The position numbers were made by a program, and so were the translations under genes. Under the pieces are notes generated by a model that was not told where the DNA came from, did no database searches, and was given only the letters and a program-made list of their open reading frames with translations. From Spiroplasma phoeniceum (GTDB taxonomy: Bacteria > Bacillota_I > Bacilli_A > Mycoplasmatales > Mycoplasmataceae): a DNA stretch of 64,000 nt. The stretch is from NCBI GenBank assembly GCA_026239495.1, contig CP110830.1, forward strand, positions 1,116,001-1,180,000, written 5' to 3'. Within the stretch, counting starts at the first letter, position 1. Each line of letters opens with the position of its first letter. Shown in pieces: positions 1 to 12,142 of this stretch.

Positions 1-28
1 AAATAATTCTCAGTTATTTGAAACTGTG
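1..28 (+). mobile_element. Right end of an IS3-family element (type II)
   Basis: These bases match the right terminus of the IS3 type II element at about 14158-14185, including the terminal motif TCTCAGTTATTTGAAACTGTG minus its last bases. The rest of the element lies to the left of the window or is missing. Confidence 0.6.
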
Positions 29-124
29 CAATGGATAAGCACGTAGCATTAATTCTTGTAATTTACTTTCAATTTTTTTATTTCATTTTTTCATCAAATA
101 TTTCCCTTTCTGTAAAAAACATAA

Positions 125-790
125 TATTCCTTTATTGGTAATATTTTGATATTTAGTAAATAATTTATTTTAGTATTTAATTACTTCGCTGCCCGCTTCA
201 CTTCGGGGGTGAGCGGGAGTGCGGATAGGATATTTTGATAGATTTTTTACCCACATACGGGAAATAAACAAAAAAATAGTTTACCCAGTTATTAATTACG
301 TTTCATCCATCCCTAGACAACTTTTATATAAAAAAAATAACTTTTTGGAGTTCCAAGCCTCTTGTTTTTTTAGTGTCCGATATTGTTTTTTTCGATTTAA
401 CAAAACTCTTTTTATGAAAACAAGCCAAAAAAACACATGCTCTGACATTTCGCGAGTGATTAATCTTGCCGATAATTAAATAAATAAATAGTAGTAAATC
501 CAATCACTCCCACAATTTCTTTAAGGCTTCGTGCAATAGATGAGCTGTTCATCTTTAAGCATCAAAAAATATTAATTTTTAGGGGCTGCATTATTCATTG
601 GATAATATCTTTATTAAAAATGATATTATTATTATTATTAGTAGTTGTTAAGCCGAAAAAATATAATAAATCACAGAAAGGAAATTATAAAAATTAACTA
701 ATTTGTAAGGAAAAATAGGTTAATTTTTAATTTTAAAGATACTATCTGATGAATAATGCAAATAAAAAAATCGCTCTAATAAGCGATTGC
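125..790 (+). repeat. Conserved non-coding module, copy A
   Basis: This stretch of about 660 bp recurs at 17262-17945 and 48050-48680. It opens with a GC-rich hairpin (about 184-217; CCCGCT pairs with AGCGGG) and continues through a conserved block around 270-480. It ends in an imperfect 27-bp inverted repeat (587-613 and 734-760) around a 120-bp core. No reading frame is shared by the three copies, so the 86-codon frame at 219-479 is probably fortuitous. In copies B and C the module lies directly upstream of a RuvC-like phage gene, which suggests a phage leader, operator or replication region. That role is inference. Confidence 0.6.
769..788 (+). terminator. Hairpin at the end of module A
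   Basis: AATCGCT (769-775) pairs perfectly with AGCGATT (782-788). The T-tract is only moderate. The same hairpin closes module copy B near 17922-17942. Confidence 0.45.
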
Positions 791-927
791 TTTAATTTAT
801 ATTTAATTACTTTATTTATATTTTTGTAAAACCTAAGCTTTTTTCCGACTACCAAAAATTTATATTGAATTACAAGAAGAAGAAAGAGTACAACAAAAAA
901 TTAAAGTATAATTTTAATAAAAAATTT
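789..927. other. Short remnant between module A and the IS1595-like element
   Basis: The first part matches the tail of module B up to a shared GACTACC. Beyond it is a short open stretch that could encode a protein end (IELQEEERVQQKIKV then stop). I do not recognise it. Confidence 0.3.
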
Positions 928-2070
928 CTTTAATTTTGTCGAAAACTCTTGATGAAATAAAAAAAATCATCAATATGACAATTTAAAAACTAATTTTGTG
1001 TAAGATTATGATTTTGTTTTAAATTTTTTAAACGTTAAAATATAATACCGTTGATTGTTGGTTTGGTGTTAAACCTTTATGTTGGTATTTTCATTTTCAG
1101 AGCTTTAAATAATTTTGAATATTAGTGAAACCCAAACCATGATAATGAATTAAGGCTTCTTTAAGACTGGATTGTAATTTATTAATCTTATTTAACTTTC
1201 GATAACTAGTATCAGGGTTTGTACTAGTTTTGGTGGAATATAGAGTAGAATTTGTTTGTTTTGCTACTAATAAATATAGTGGTTGCATGTCAGAAATAAT
1301 CGTTGATTTTTCTTTAATCAATTGCTTATTCATATTTTCAATAATTCATTGTTTTTGTAATCGTTTGGTATTGGTAGATTGAACAAAAATATTATTATTG
1401 CTATCAACTGCCATTTGAATACAGCATTTGGTATTGGTTGAAAATGGATCGAGATGAGTTTTTCGTTTATCAAATTTATCTTTAAAATTACCTTTATGGA
1501 TTTCTTTAATAAATGTTTCATCCATTTGAATTTGACCATTTAATTTTTTAAATTTTAATTGGGTATTTTCTAATTGTTTTGATTGCATTAATTTTTGTCG
1601 ATTATACCAAGCAGTTTTTGGGGTTGTTTTAATAAAACGAGAAATTATTTTGCTAGATTGTCCTAATAATGCAATTTGAATTAATAAATTTCATTGTTCA
1701 TAATTTAAATGACTTCAATAAGTAAAATGATGACGAAAAGCATCAAAACTAGCACGACATTTTTTACATAAATATTTTTGTTTTCCTTCAGGATTATGAC
1801 CATTTTTAACACAATGAAAAGATTTGCAATTAGGACATGTAATGCCTTTATCTCTAAATTTTTGATCAATTTCATTTAAACGTTTTTGTTTTTTGATTAC
1901 CTTTACTTCTTTTTTTATTTTTTCATAAAATTCTAAAAATTGATCATCTGTAAAACTGTTTTTTAATTCTGTAATTATTTTTTCCATCAATTATTTACCT
2001 CTATATATTAAAAATATACCTAAAATTAGGTATATTCTATAAATATCAAGAGTTTTCGACAAAATTAAAG
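928..2070 (-). mobile_element. IS1595-like insertion sequence, copy 1
   Basis: The element is 1143 bp and ends in perfect inverted repeats: left CTTTAATTTTGTCGAAAACT, right its complement. It is flanked on both sides by AAAAATTT, an 8-bp target duplication as expected for IS1595-type elements. The copy at 31344-32486 has the same length and appears identical in sequence, in the opposite orientation, so one probably arose recently from the other. Confidence 0.9.
1028..1987 (-). CDS. IS1595-like transposase (zinc ribbon + DDE)
   Basis: The 319-aa transposase catalyses movement of its IS. An N-terminal zinc ribbon (CPNC near residues 49-52, then CKKC about 25 residues later) is followed by a DDE domain whose first Asp lies in QMDETFIK, with a second candidate in QMAVDSNNN. 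Both features fit the ISXO2/IS1595 group. Internal TGA codons read as Trp. The ATG at 1987 is chosen because the TTG one codon upstream has no better context. It is apparently intact and identical to the copy at 31427-32386. The exact family subgroup is not certain. Confidence 0.85.
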
Positions 2071-2113
2071 AAAAATTTTGTATTTTAATTATTTTTTTAT
2101 GTTATCATTTAAT

Positions 2114-3186
2114 AGACTTCTTGCATAACCTAATCTAATTATTTTAAAATTCCTATAAAATATTTTTAAATTAAAATAGAAATTATAGGAGATTAAAATT
2201 ATGAAATTTGATAAATTTAATTTTATTAATGATAAAGAATTGTTGCGATTAACCGGAGCGAAAAAGCTACTTTTAATAAAATGTTAAATATTTTACAAGT
2301 AGCTGAAATATAAAAATTTAAAAAAGGTGGAAAAACTAATAAATTATCACTAGAAAACCGGCTACTGATGACTTTATCGTATTGACGAGAATATCGGACT
2401 TATTTTCATCTTGCTAAAAGTTTTGATATTAGTGAATCTAGTTGTTATCGCAATATCAAGTGAATTGAAGATATTTTAATTAAACACTCTGATTTTCAAC
2501 AACTCGCTGGTAAAAAATCACTAATAAATGATTATTTTAATGATAAAACTATTATTATTGATGTTACCGAAACCCCAGTCCAACGCCCAAAAAAAGACAA
2601 AAACAATCTTATTCTGGTAAAAAGAAAAAACACACCATTAAAACACAAGTAATTATCGAACAAGAAACCAAAAAAATTATTGCAACAAGTTTTTCACTTG
2701 GAAAAAACATGATTATGCTTTATTTAAATAATCAAAAATATCAATTTTAAAAAATACCAAATTAATAGTTGATAGTGGTTATCAAGGAATTCAAAAAATT
2801 CACAATAATGTTATAATACCCACAAAAAAACAAATAAAAACCCTTTAAATAAAGTACAAAAACAAATTAATAGAATAGTTTCAAAAATGAGAATTATTAT
2901 TGAAAATATTTTTGCTATTCTTAAAAAATTTAAAATTATTACAGAAAAATATCGTAATCGAAGAAAACGATTTAGTTTAAGCTTTAATTTAATTGCTTCA
3001 ATTTATAATTTGCAGTTAGCATAGAAGATTTATTTAAAATTAAAGAATTTAAATAATAAATTCATTTTTTGTTGTGGCAAAATATTAAATTTTTAAATAA
3101 AAAACATAATTAATTAAAATTATATTTTTCTATTAGTGTCTTTTTACAAATATTTGCAATTTTTTAATAGGTTACGCAAGAAGTCT
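2114..3186 (+). mobile_element. IS5-family element copy 1 (subfamily A), decayed
   Basis: Ends are AGACTTCTTGCATAACC and its inverted partner GGTTACGCAAGAAGTCT. The transposase begins with ATG at 2201 (MKFDKFNFIN). It is disrupted by a lost base in the A-run near 2260, a TAA at about 2309 and further indels near 2705 and 2830. The flanks do not show a matching 3-bp duplication. Confidence 0.85.
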
Positions 3187-3195
3187 GATTAATAG

Positions 3196-3227
3196 ATTTG
3201 TTGCACTTGCATTTACAATTTACACAC
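3196..3227 (-). repeat. Possible solo terminal repeat of an IS30-like element
   Basis: On the minus strand the stretch reads GTGTAAATTG...GTGCAACAAATC. Related sequences occur at about 12258-12290 and 49950-49980. The GTGCAACA block resembles IS30-family ends, and SpV1-type plectroviruses carry an IS30-type transposase. No transposase is adjacent, so this is inference. Confidence 0.3.
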
Positions 3228-3246
3228 TAAAATAAAAATCACAAAT

Positions 3247-3268
3247 AAAACCGATAATTAGTGGTTTT
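3247..3268 (-). terminator. Terminator after the lipoprotein gene
   Basis: On the minus strand AAAACC pairs with GGTTTT around a 10-nt loop, followed by a T-rich stretch. It lies 14 nt beyond the stop of the gene at 3282-4241. Confidence 0.6.
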
Positions 3269-3281
3269 TATTAATATGTAA

Positions 3282-4241
3282 TTAACTAAAACTTATGTTA
3301 ACATTACCAGTATAGTATTCTGATTTAACAAAAGTAGTAATTGTTCCACCTTTGTTATCGGGGTTAATTTCTAAATATAAATCATTTAATAAAGCGCTTA
3401 GTCAATTTAAGTGGCTAACAAAATTAACACTAATAAACATCATCATTACTTGTAAAATAGTTACTTTTGGTAATTTACCTAAATTTTTTGTTAACTTCAT
3501 TTGTCCTAAATCCTCTTTTGCTGTTGGAGGTTCGGGCGGGATAACATAAAAAGACACTTTAACTGAACCATAATAATCTGTTCTTGGGTTATTATCTTCT
3601 GACCAATGGTCTTTTCCTGAAATTAAAGTTGCCCCCGTTTGATTAGGTTCAATCATAATTTTATCAACTTTATCAATTTGTCGGTTTCATATTTTTGATG
3701 TTTGTGGTCCAATAAAATACTCACCAAACTTATCTAATTCTGAAATAAGTTGCATATTGTTAAAAATGGTGGCAATTAAAATTGTTTTTGGTCGTCCATC
3801 AGCAATTTGTCCTAAATCAATGCTCTTTACTTTATCAGCTAAATGGTTTGAAGTTATTACTGTTTTATTAATTTTTATTGTATTTAAATTTGTTTCATCA
3901 CTAAAGTTCAATTCATATTGACCATTACGATACAAATCAATTTTATCAATTGGTTTTGGTTGATTATTAAATTTATAATTTTTTATTAACTGATCAAAGT
4001 TTCATTTTGTTCCTTGAAAAAATTGAGCTAATTGCTGGAATAATTCAGGAATAGTTTGTTTATTATTTTGTGGATCAATTGTTTTAAAATCAACTCCAAC
4101 AAAACCAGTTACTTCAACTGGCAAAACTGGTGCATCAACTGTAACATTATTTCAATTATCATTTTTAGTACAACTAACTACAGACATTACTGGTCCTGAA
4201 ACTAGAATTCCAACGGCAATAGTTGCTAATAATTTTTTCAT
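3282..4241 (-). CDS. Predicted surface lipoprotein
   Basis: 319 aa. The N-terminus MKKLLATIAVGILVSG is a signal peptide ending in a lipobox (MSVVSC, Cys at about residue 24), so the protein is probably anchored on the outer face of the cell membrane. The rest is hydrophilic and I do not recognise a catalytic motif. A strong AAGGAGG lies just before the ATG, overlapping the end of the upstream permease gene. The stop of that gene and this start are 12 nt apart, so the two are translationally linked. The pairing suggests a substrate-capture or accessory subunit of the FtsX-like system. That role is inference. Confidence 0.8.
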
Positions 4242-4253
4242 TTTAATTCCTCC

Positions 4254-7200
4254 TTAATCCGCATTCATAATTGCAATCAGTGGATTAATTCGATTCATAT
4301 TGAATCAACTAATTAAATATGCAATAAAGTATAATAATAATCCACTTCCAATTGCAATAAATGGACCCATGACATTCATAAACAGTGGTAAAACTATTCC
4401 AATTCGAATTAATATCATATTAGAAATAATTAAAAATAATCATCCAAAGCCAAAACCGGCAATTGTCATTATTACAATAATAGGAATATACATTCCAATA
4501 ACTAATTTTGTGATATAATGATTTTCATATCCTAATACTTTTATTGTTGCAATAATTGTTTGGTTTTCTGCAATAACAATATTACTTGTTAAAATAATAA
4601 TAATAAAACTTAATACAAACGAAATTCCAATAATAAAGAAAATAATCCCATTAACTGCTTTTGAAATATTTCCTAAAATTGTTTGTGCTTCAGCAATTGG
4701 CATTAAACTACAAAAAGTACTATTTGCATATGGTGGATAAGAAATTTCACTTCTAATACCACCATTTAAACCATAAAAACTATAGTCACCAAATAATTGA
4801 CTTGTTCCTAGCCCTGTTTCAATATCATCAATTTTAACACTATTAGAAATTTTATAATTAAAAATCGGATATTCATTTTCAAAGACAGCAATTCAATTAA
4901 CTGCACTTTGATGTACGCTTCAATATTCAACAAACTCATTTCATAAGTTATTAACAGGCGTGCTTGAATGATCTTTAATAAATTTTTCTAACAAGTTTAA
5001 GCTTTCTTTTCTTGATGGTGTTAATTCAGGATTCTTCCTGATAAATGAATTCATTCATTCATTTAAAAACAATTGTAATAAATAATTCTGTGTTTTATCA
5101 TATCCTAGTAACTGTTGTGCCCTATCTTCATTAATTCAAGCTCGTGGTGAACCATATTGATTAGTAATACCAACAACTGTAAAAGTTTTATTATTCATTT
5201 GATTACTTACTCGATAACTTCCATCAACAATTTTATCGTTTAAAATTGATGGTTTTGTAAAATTTGGGTCAAGTGCATCAATTTTACTTTCTAAAACATA
5301 TTCATTATTTTCATCTATAGCCTTATTTTTATATTTATTATCACCATTAAACATTAATTTACCAACTCGCCCTTGTGCTTGAGCATCATCTCCTGTTACA
5401 TCACTTCCATCTCAGCCTTGTAAAATTTGATCAGAAGTAACACGTTGGTTACTATCAACTAATGCTTTGCGAATCAAATAAGGACTAATTTGATTTCCAA
5501 CTTTAACATTTAGGCGTTTAGCTAATGATTCATTTAAAACAATATTATTGCTTGCTATAAATAATTTTTCATTTAAATTTGCACCATTTTTATTAATTAA
5601 TGTTTGTTTTTTAAATGTACGATTAATTCCGTAAATCTTAAACTCAATACTATTTAATTCAGCATTAATCATTGTTCCCCGATTATCTGTTAATGGATTA
5701 AACGGAATTACTCCCAAGGTTAAATTAAAATTACCATTGTTTTGATTAAATGCTGCTTGCATTTTTAACCGAACAGTTTGCGGATAACGCGAATATACTC
5801 CTTGAATAAAACATTGATTAACATTTTCTACAAAGTAAGCATAAATTCAATTATATAAATCATACATTGGTTTTTTTAAACGTGTATTAAACTCATTTCC
5901 TGTTGCTAAATTTAAAACATCATAAAAAGATATAGACAATGGTTGTTCTAATGCTGGACGAAAATGATTATTAGCTAATGTAATCGTTGGATTTCCTTCT
6001 CCAAAATCTCGTTTATAATCACTTTGGGTAAAAATATTGTTTCTTAACTTATCATTTAAATTTAAATTCCCTCGTGAATCAAAATAATCTGCACGTTTAA
6101 TGTTTAAAGCAACAGTTTCTCGATATTTTCAATAAAATAATCGAGATTTTTCTAAAATATCAATATGTTCGCGAGCTGTTTCTGTTGTTCGTAAATATTT
6201 CTCAATGGTTGATTTTGATAAAAGATTTAGAGCAAAATCATTGTAATCACCTCATACTGTTCTACAAATTGCTTTTGATAAACCCGGATTAATTGAAGTT
6301 AATTTATTGCTTTGCAAAAATTCTTTTGAAATATTATGATATAACAATGACCGCATATCATCTGCTTGATAAGTTGGAGCAAAATTTTCAGAATTAATTT
6401 GCCCTGTTTCAAAATCAATAAGATATTGATTAACATCTCTTGTCATATTTGTATTAATTAAAAGACTGTTTTTACTATCTCATGGTCTTTGACTTGGATC
6501 ATATGTTCGCAAAAAACTTGTTGGTAAATTATAAATCGGACTATTATATTCAACTAGGGTTTTATAATTATTTCCTTCGTATGAATAACGAATATTATTT
6601 TGTAAGATAATTGGAATTGTTGTTGACATCGTAATCATAATGGTACTAATAATCATCGTTAAAGATACCCCCACCATTTTTCCAATTGAATTAGATAATT
6701 GTACTGCTTGAAATCGTATATCAAATGTTTTACGAATTGAAAACATTTTATAAACAATTTTTTTAAAACGACCATATGAAACTGTTTTTTCTTTACGAAT
6801 TAATTTTAGTGGTGTTCTTGAAGCCATCATAATTGTTCCACTAATCATTGTAACACAAGTTAGTAAAGCAAAAATAAATAAATCACAAGTTACTAGTGCT
6901 AATGGTGCAAATACAAAATTTCCATATGGTAAATTAAAATACGAACCAAATAAATATTTAACAGTAAATTGGCCACTAATTCCCGTTCCATAACCAACTA
7001 TTCCCCCAATTAATGCAATCATTAATGGATAGGAAATATAACTAAAGATTAATACACGACGACAATATCCTAATGCTCGTAACAATCCATTTTGTGGGCC
7101 AGTTGCATCAATTTGTCGACGAACAACTAGAATTAATACAAAGAACGAAATAATTAGTAAAATTGTAATTAAAATATAAGAACCACTAATAAAAGCACTT

Positions 7201-8330
7201 AATGTTGACGTAAAGTATGTAATTCGTTTTGCAAATTCATAACGATTATCTGTCCGAAACGTAGCAATTGGTAAACCATTTGATAGTGTTTTAACATAAT
7301 ATCCATTTAAACCAATATGTTTTCCTTGGTCAGTGTTTAAATAATTATTAATTTTTTGACTATAATTACTTCGCATTTGGTCAACTTTTGTCTGTTGAAA
7401 TTTTCCAACATAATAAATTTCTCGTTCTAATTGACTTTCTGGAATTAAAATTTGTTTTGTTAAATCTAACTTTGTTACAGGATATTTATTACCAGCTGTA
7501 TCTTCAACTAAGCCAAATAATCGCGGATCTAAATATGCAATTCCTTCATTTTTCATATTTGGAAACGGATGTCCTGCGTCAATAATTGGTGTAACATAAT
7601 CCGCTGATTGTCCAAATCCAACTACTCGAAACCAATTTTCATTTGAATATGGTGATTTTGGCAATCATTTATTAATATCTTCTCTTTCATATGAAGTTAA
7701 ATCAACACCTTTTAATTCACTATCGGCAACTTTAATTGTTGTTCCATATCTATCGGGTTGTAATCGAATAATATCATTAATTTTAATATTATTTTTACGA
7801 GCAAACTCGGGCGTCAAATAAATCCAATGCATTGTTTCTTCATTAATTGATAATAAATATTTCATATAAAAACTTAATGGCATTCCATTGGCAACAATAA
7901 ATTTATCAATTTCTTGATAAGGATTTAATGTTACTGCTTTAATAACTTTATTTTTTCCCAAACTAAATGTTCGTGCTTCAACACGATTATAAATAAAATG
8001 TTCATTTCGATTTTTTAATTGTTCTTTAATATATTCTAAAATTACATTTTGATGAACCCCACTACCTGTAATTTTTTCAAACTGATCTGGTTCTCTATTT
8101 GAATTTTTAACATAAGTAGTATTAGTAAAACTAACAACAAAATCATGTTGATTACTTAATTGCTCAGAAATAAAAGTATTATAATTATTATCTACTCGTT
8201 GTTTAGAAACTTCAATAATTGTAAAAATAAAACTAGTCAAAAATACTAAAACAACTAAGCCAAAAAATTGAATTTTATTTTTAACCGTGTTTTTAAAATT
8301 GTTTTTAAACAATAACTTAAAACCTGTCAT
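4254..8330 (-). CDS. Large FtsX-like ABC transporter permease
   Basis: 1358 aa in one frame once TGA is read as Trp. One membrane segment lies near the N-terminus (about residues 15-40), then a large extracellular domain of about 350 residues. Next comes a cluster of membrane helices (roughly residues 380-560, containing SGSYILITILLIISFFVLIL), a second large external domain, and a final set of helices at the C-terminus (around IGISFVLSFIIIIL and IPIIVIMTIAGFGFG). This repeat of an extracytoplasmic domain plus FtsX helices is typical of MacB/FtsX-type permeases in mollicutes. No ATPase gene is adjacent. It lies between a small membrane protein (43 nt upstream) and a lipoprotein (downstream), probably one operon. 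Substrate unknown. Confidence 0.8.
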
Positions 8331-8372
8331 TTTTCCACACTCTTTCTTATTCTCTTTTGTTAATATTTCAAT

Positions 8373-9095
8373 TTAGTTAAAATAAAGATTAGGTGGTGTT
8401 ATTTGTTTTTTAAATTGTGTTAATAATTCTGTTTTACGAAGATTATCAACAATACTAGTTTTTTTAATAAATCATTGATTAAAATTATAATTTGGATAAA
8501 TTATTAATAAAATTGACATTCTTAATTGACTTTGTTTGGGAATAACAATACTAGTTAAAGTACATTTAAAAAATGTATAGTAACTAGAAGCAATCACATC
8601 ATTAATGTTTTTTAAATAACCTATATATAAGCGAAACAATATTGGCATTACAATAAAACTAATAGTAAAAATTGCATAAAAAACATAGCATAAAATAACT
8701 AAAAAAGAATATATTGTTTCATATGCAATTATATTTTGCAATTGAAAAATTATTGAAGTATAGCCAAAAAATAATATATATGAAATTAAAACAATATTAC
8801 AAAGTAATAAAATAATAATTTGTCAATTAGAAAATAAAATTAATTTCCACGCTGAAATTGTTGTCTTTTTTAATTGTTTAAAATTAATCAAAATTTGAAC
8901 TAAAATTCCCATAAAAAAGAGAGAGATAAAACTTGATCAAATAAGATAAAATAAATTTAATGTAATATTTAAAAAACTATAATTACCAGCAATATCAATA
9001 ATTGAAAACGATGATGAAAATAAAATATAAGCAAGAAAAATAATAAAGAAAATATTAATAAATTTTTGATATTTTTTTAGAATATATATTTTCAT
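8373..9095 (-). CDS. Uncharacterised multispanning membrane protein
   Basis: 240 aa from the ATG at 9095, which has AAGGTG at a good distance. An ATG at 9119 would add eight residues but has no ribosome site. About five hydrophobic helices are visible (for example INIFFIIFLAYILF, FISLFFMGILVQIL, IIILLLCNIVLISYILF, FLVILCYVFYAIFTISFIV). The C-terminus is hydrophilic. I recognise no family. It lies 43 nt upstream of the FtsX-like permease gene on the same strand and is probably cotranscribed, which suggests a membrane partner of that transporter. Confidence 0.65.
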
Positions 9096-9199
9096 TACCA
9101 TCACCTTTACAGCTTTCATTATATTTTACTAATGTTATTATAACATTATTCATAAATTAATGTAAAATTAAGTTTAATAAAAAACTGTGAAATAAAAGT

Positions 9200-9222
9200 G
9201 GTGTTATCGATTAAATAACACC
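9200..9222 (-). terminator. Strong hairpin terminator
   Basis: GGTGTTAT (9200-9207) pairs perfectly with ATAACACC (9215-9222). On the minus strand it is followed by ACTTTTATTT. It separates the truncated gene at 9259 from the membrane-protein operon. Confidence 0.6.
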
Positions 9223-9258
9223 CCTTTGTTTCTTATAATTTAATTAATTAATTTAAGC

Positions 9259-9574
9259 TTAAACAACCTTAAATTCTATTTTTTGTAAAAATGAATAATC
9301 ATCATTTTTAATATTACTTTCTTCGCAATTAGGAGTAAAAAATAAACTATAGCCAAAATCATTGTAAGATAAATTTATATAGTAAATTGGATAATTTCCA
9401 CTAGGATAATGGTTTCTAAATAGTTGAATTGTAATATTTTTATCATCATTTATTGTTTCCATTTTAAATTTTGAAATAACTTCTTTCTCTGTTGAATCTG
9501 ATACATTAGGTTTATAAATTTGTCATTTAATCTTTCCTGTATCAGTCACAGTATTATTAAAAAGATTAAAAAAA
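9259..9574 (-). pseudogene. C-terminal fragment of an uncharacterised protein
   Basis: About 105 codons are open up to the stop at 9259. The 5' part is replaced by the right end of an IS3 element at 9575. The C-terminus (YPIYYINLSYNDFGY ... FLQKIEFKVV) resembles the end of the decayed gene at 31085-33070 (YPFYDIHFAYNSF ... FLQVI, stop, FKVG). The two are therefore paralogues of an unrecognised Spiroplasma family. Confidence 0.5.
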
Positions 9575-9632
9575 TAGAATGCACCCAGTTTAGTAAGTAT
9601 TAATAAAAAAGAGTTATAAACTTTTATTTATT

Positions 9633-10707
9633 AGACTTCTTGCGTAAACTATTAAAAAATTGCAAATATTTGTAAAAAGACACTAATAGAAAAATATAAT
9701 TTTAATTAATTATGTTTTTTATTTAAAAATTTAATATTTTTCCACAACAAAAAATGAATTTATTATTTAAATTCTTTAATTTTAAATAAATCTTCTATGC
9801 TAAATGCAAATTATAAATTGAAGCAATTAAATTAAATCTTAAACTAAATCGTTTTCTTCGATTACGATATTTTTTCTGTAATAATTTTAAATTTTTTAAG
9901 AATAGCAAAAATATTTTCAATAATAATTCTCATTTTTGAAACTATTCTATTGCGTTGTTTTTGTACTTTATTTAAAGGGTTTTTCTTTGTTTTTTTTTAT
10001 AGGTATTAGAACATTATTGTGAATTTTTTGAATTCCTTGATAACCACTATCAACTATTAATTTGGTATTTTTTAAAATTGAGATTTTTGATTCTTTAAAT
10101 AAAGCATAATCATGTTTTTTTCCAAGCGAAAAAACTTGTTGCAATAATTTTTTTTGGTTTCTTGTTCGATAATTACTTGTGTTTTAATGGTGTTTTTTTT
10201 TCACCATAATAAGATTGTTTTTGTCTTTTTTGGGCGTTGGATTGGGGTTTCGGTAGCATCAATAATAATAGTTTTATAATTAAAATAATCATTTATTAGT
10301 AATTTTTTACCAGCTAATTGTTGAAAATCAGAGTGTTTAATTAAAATATCTTCAATTCACTTGATATTGCGATAACAACTAGATTCACTAATATCAAAAA
10401 TTTTAGCAAGATGAAAATAAGTCCGATATTCTCGTCAATACGATAAAGTCATCATTAGCCTATTTTCTAGTGATAATTTATTAGTTTTGCCACCTTTTTT
10501 AAATTTTTCTATTTCAGCTACTTGTAAAATATTTAACATTTTGTTAAAGGTAGCTTTTTTCGCTCCGGTTAATCGCAATAATTCCTTATCATTAATAAAA
10601 TTGAATTTATCAAATTTCATAATTTTAATCTCCTATAATTTCTATTTTAATTTAAAAATATTTTATAGGAATTTTAAAATAATTAGATTGGGTTATGCAA
10701 GAAGTCT
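9633..10707 (-). mobile_element. IS5-family element copy 2 (subfamily A), decayed
   Basis: Inverted ends AGACTTCTTGCGTAAAC and GGTTATGCAAGAAGTCT, with ATT on both sides. The transposase start is at 10620. The frameshift A-run near 10214 has six bases instead of seven and there are further indels near 10190, so the reading frame is lost. It sits inside the IS3 type I element. Confidence 0.85.
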
Positions 10708-11142
10708 ATTATATCTTTTTCTTTGCGACTTGAATATCATTTATTTCATTTTTTAACATCATTAATATATTCATCATGAGAAAAATAAATATTGCTATGA
10801 ATTGTCGCTTTTTTAATAAAGAATGAAAACTTCCAATAAGAATATTATCAGCACAATGATAATTTTTACCCATAGAAATTATAATTTCATTAGGTATACA
10901 TTTATTATATATTTTTGATGTGTATTGAAATCCATAATCTGAATGAATTATTATGTTGCTGAGATCTTTTTTTTGTTTGTTTAATTTTATTAATTGCAGC
11001 AAATAAATTGTTCATAACAATTTTGTTATCATTATTTTTTGATCACTGCACATCAACAATTTCTTTAGTATATCAATCAATTATTGTTGATTGATATTTT
11101 TTTTACCATTTCAAATTAAATAAGTTACATCAGCAAGTAAGG

Positions 11143-11268
11143 GGTGGTAAGAAAAAAGTTTAGTTTTTGGTATAAAAATTATTCTTTATTTTAAATATAT
11201 TTCTAAAGAACTGGTAAATCAACCATTTAAAAAGTTATCTAATTATTTTATTTATATTTTTTTTATTT
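11143..11268 (+). repeat. Degenerate copy of the 151-bp miniature element
   Basis: It begins GGTGGTAAGAAAA and keeps TTTTTGGTATAAAAA and TAATTATTTTATTTATATTTTTT, as in the intact copies at 39562-39712 and 58603-58753. The middle has diverged and the far end is truncated. Confidence 0.5.
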
Positions 11269-11603
11269 AATTGTAAAAGTCATGGAGCTTTTTTAATAAT
11301 TCATACCTAACTTTGTAATAGTTTAAATCTTTTTTCCCAAATGGTTCTTTTGGGGTTTTTGGTGTATTTAAAATTTCTTTTTTAAAATTTATTTGTTATG
11401 AGTTAATTTTTTTTATATTTACTTTATATTTTTTTGAAATATAAGTAAGCGGTTTTTGTTCAATTTGTTTTACTGTATTTTTTCTAAATTATGCAGTATA
11501 TGTTTTAAATTTTTGTTCTTTTTTTTGCCATATAAAAATGCACCTCCTATATAAAATTTTAGTAAAATTTTTTTTTAATTTTACTTACTTTTTCTGGTGC
11601 AGT

Positions 11604-11723
11604 CTAATTCTTTCACTTTTTAATTTCAATATCTTTTGAAATCTTATTGACAGTATTAATAGCATTATCTTTACCATACTTTTTCACTAACGACTGCAAA
11701 ATAAAATATTGCTTTGTTTGCAT
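11604..11723 (-). CDS. Small plectrovirus-type protein, copy 1
   Basis: 39 aa starting MQTKQYFILQSLVKKYGKDN, with paralogues at 49811-49924 (intact) and 49218-49323 (frameshifted). The neighbourhood of those copies is plectrovirus coat genes, so this is probably a small SpV1-type phage protein of unknown role. GGAG lies upstream of the ATG. The stop codon is contributed by the end of the adjoining IS3 element, so the native C-terminus may be lost. It is an isolated phage fragment here. Confidence 0.5.
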
Positions 11724-11954
11724 AATTTCAACTCCTTATTTAAAATAATAATAAAATTTATTTCTAAAACTGTAAATACCACAAAAATACAAAATGTATG
11801 TGGTTTCTACATGATAATGATAGAACCGATAATAATGATGAATTTTTTGATGCAGTAGAATAATTAGAGTCTAATCGAATAGATTATGAAAGCGGTTTCT
11901 AAGGAAATGTAATAAATAATTTTATAAATATAAAAAGCAATTAAAATTTTAATT
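11724..11954. other. Plectrovirus-derived intergenic remnant
   Basis: The part up to about 11815 repeats 49325-49420 almost exactly. Beyond it a broken frame (DRTDNNDEFFDAVE then stop) may be the end of a phage gene. No complete gene is present. Confidence 0.4.
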
Positions 11955-12142
11955 ACAATGTTTCTCTTAACTGAGAATATGAAATAAAAAACCTTTCTAG
12001 GTTATTATTAAATATATAAAGTTAGAAGAAACATTTTTTATATGGGAAATGGTAAAACTAAAGGGTAAAAAGACCATGATATTGAATTTAAAACTAAAAT
12101 TATTAACGAACATTGCTAATATAATAAATCAATATCTTTAAC
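11955..12142 (+). mobile_element. Left end of an IS3-family element (type II) with orfA start
   Basis: The terminal sequence TTCTCTTAACTGAGAATA is the inverse of the right end at 14158-14185. The orfA start at 12042 (MGNGKTKG) runs into KDHDIEFKTKIINEH and is cut by an IS5 fragment. A homologous orfA start is at 56796-56966. The matching orfB end is at 13607-14185, so this is one element split by two IS5 copies. Confidence 0.6.

Larger units (their letters stand above)
9575..11606 (-). mobile_element. IS3-family element type I (IS150-like), nested and decayed
   Basis: The left end is at about 11606 (complement of GGTGCAGTCT) and the right end at 9575 (ACTTACTAAACTGGGTGCA on the minus strand). 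orfA begins near 11543 (MAKKKEQKFKTYT, then a stop). The orfB end survives at 10709-11110 with the D-motif NIIIHSDYGFQYTS. The element is interrupted by IS5 copy 2 (9633-10707) and by a degenerate 151-bp-type miniature element near 11143-11268, which occupies the place of missing orfB sequence. It cannot be active. Confidence 0.7.

Noticed and set aside
219-479. An 86-codon open frame in module copy A
   Set aside because: The same region in copies B and C is not open in this frame, so it is more likely non-coding.
3352-3549. Plus-strand open frames opposite the lipoprotein and other minus-strand genes
   Set aside because: They are shadows of real genes: no ribosome sites and unlikely composition.
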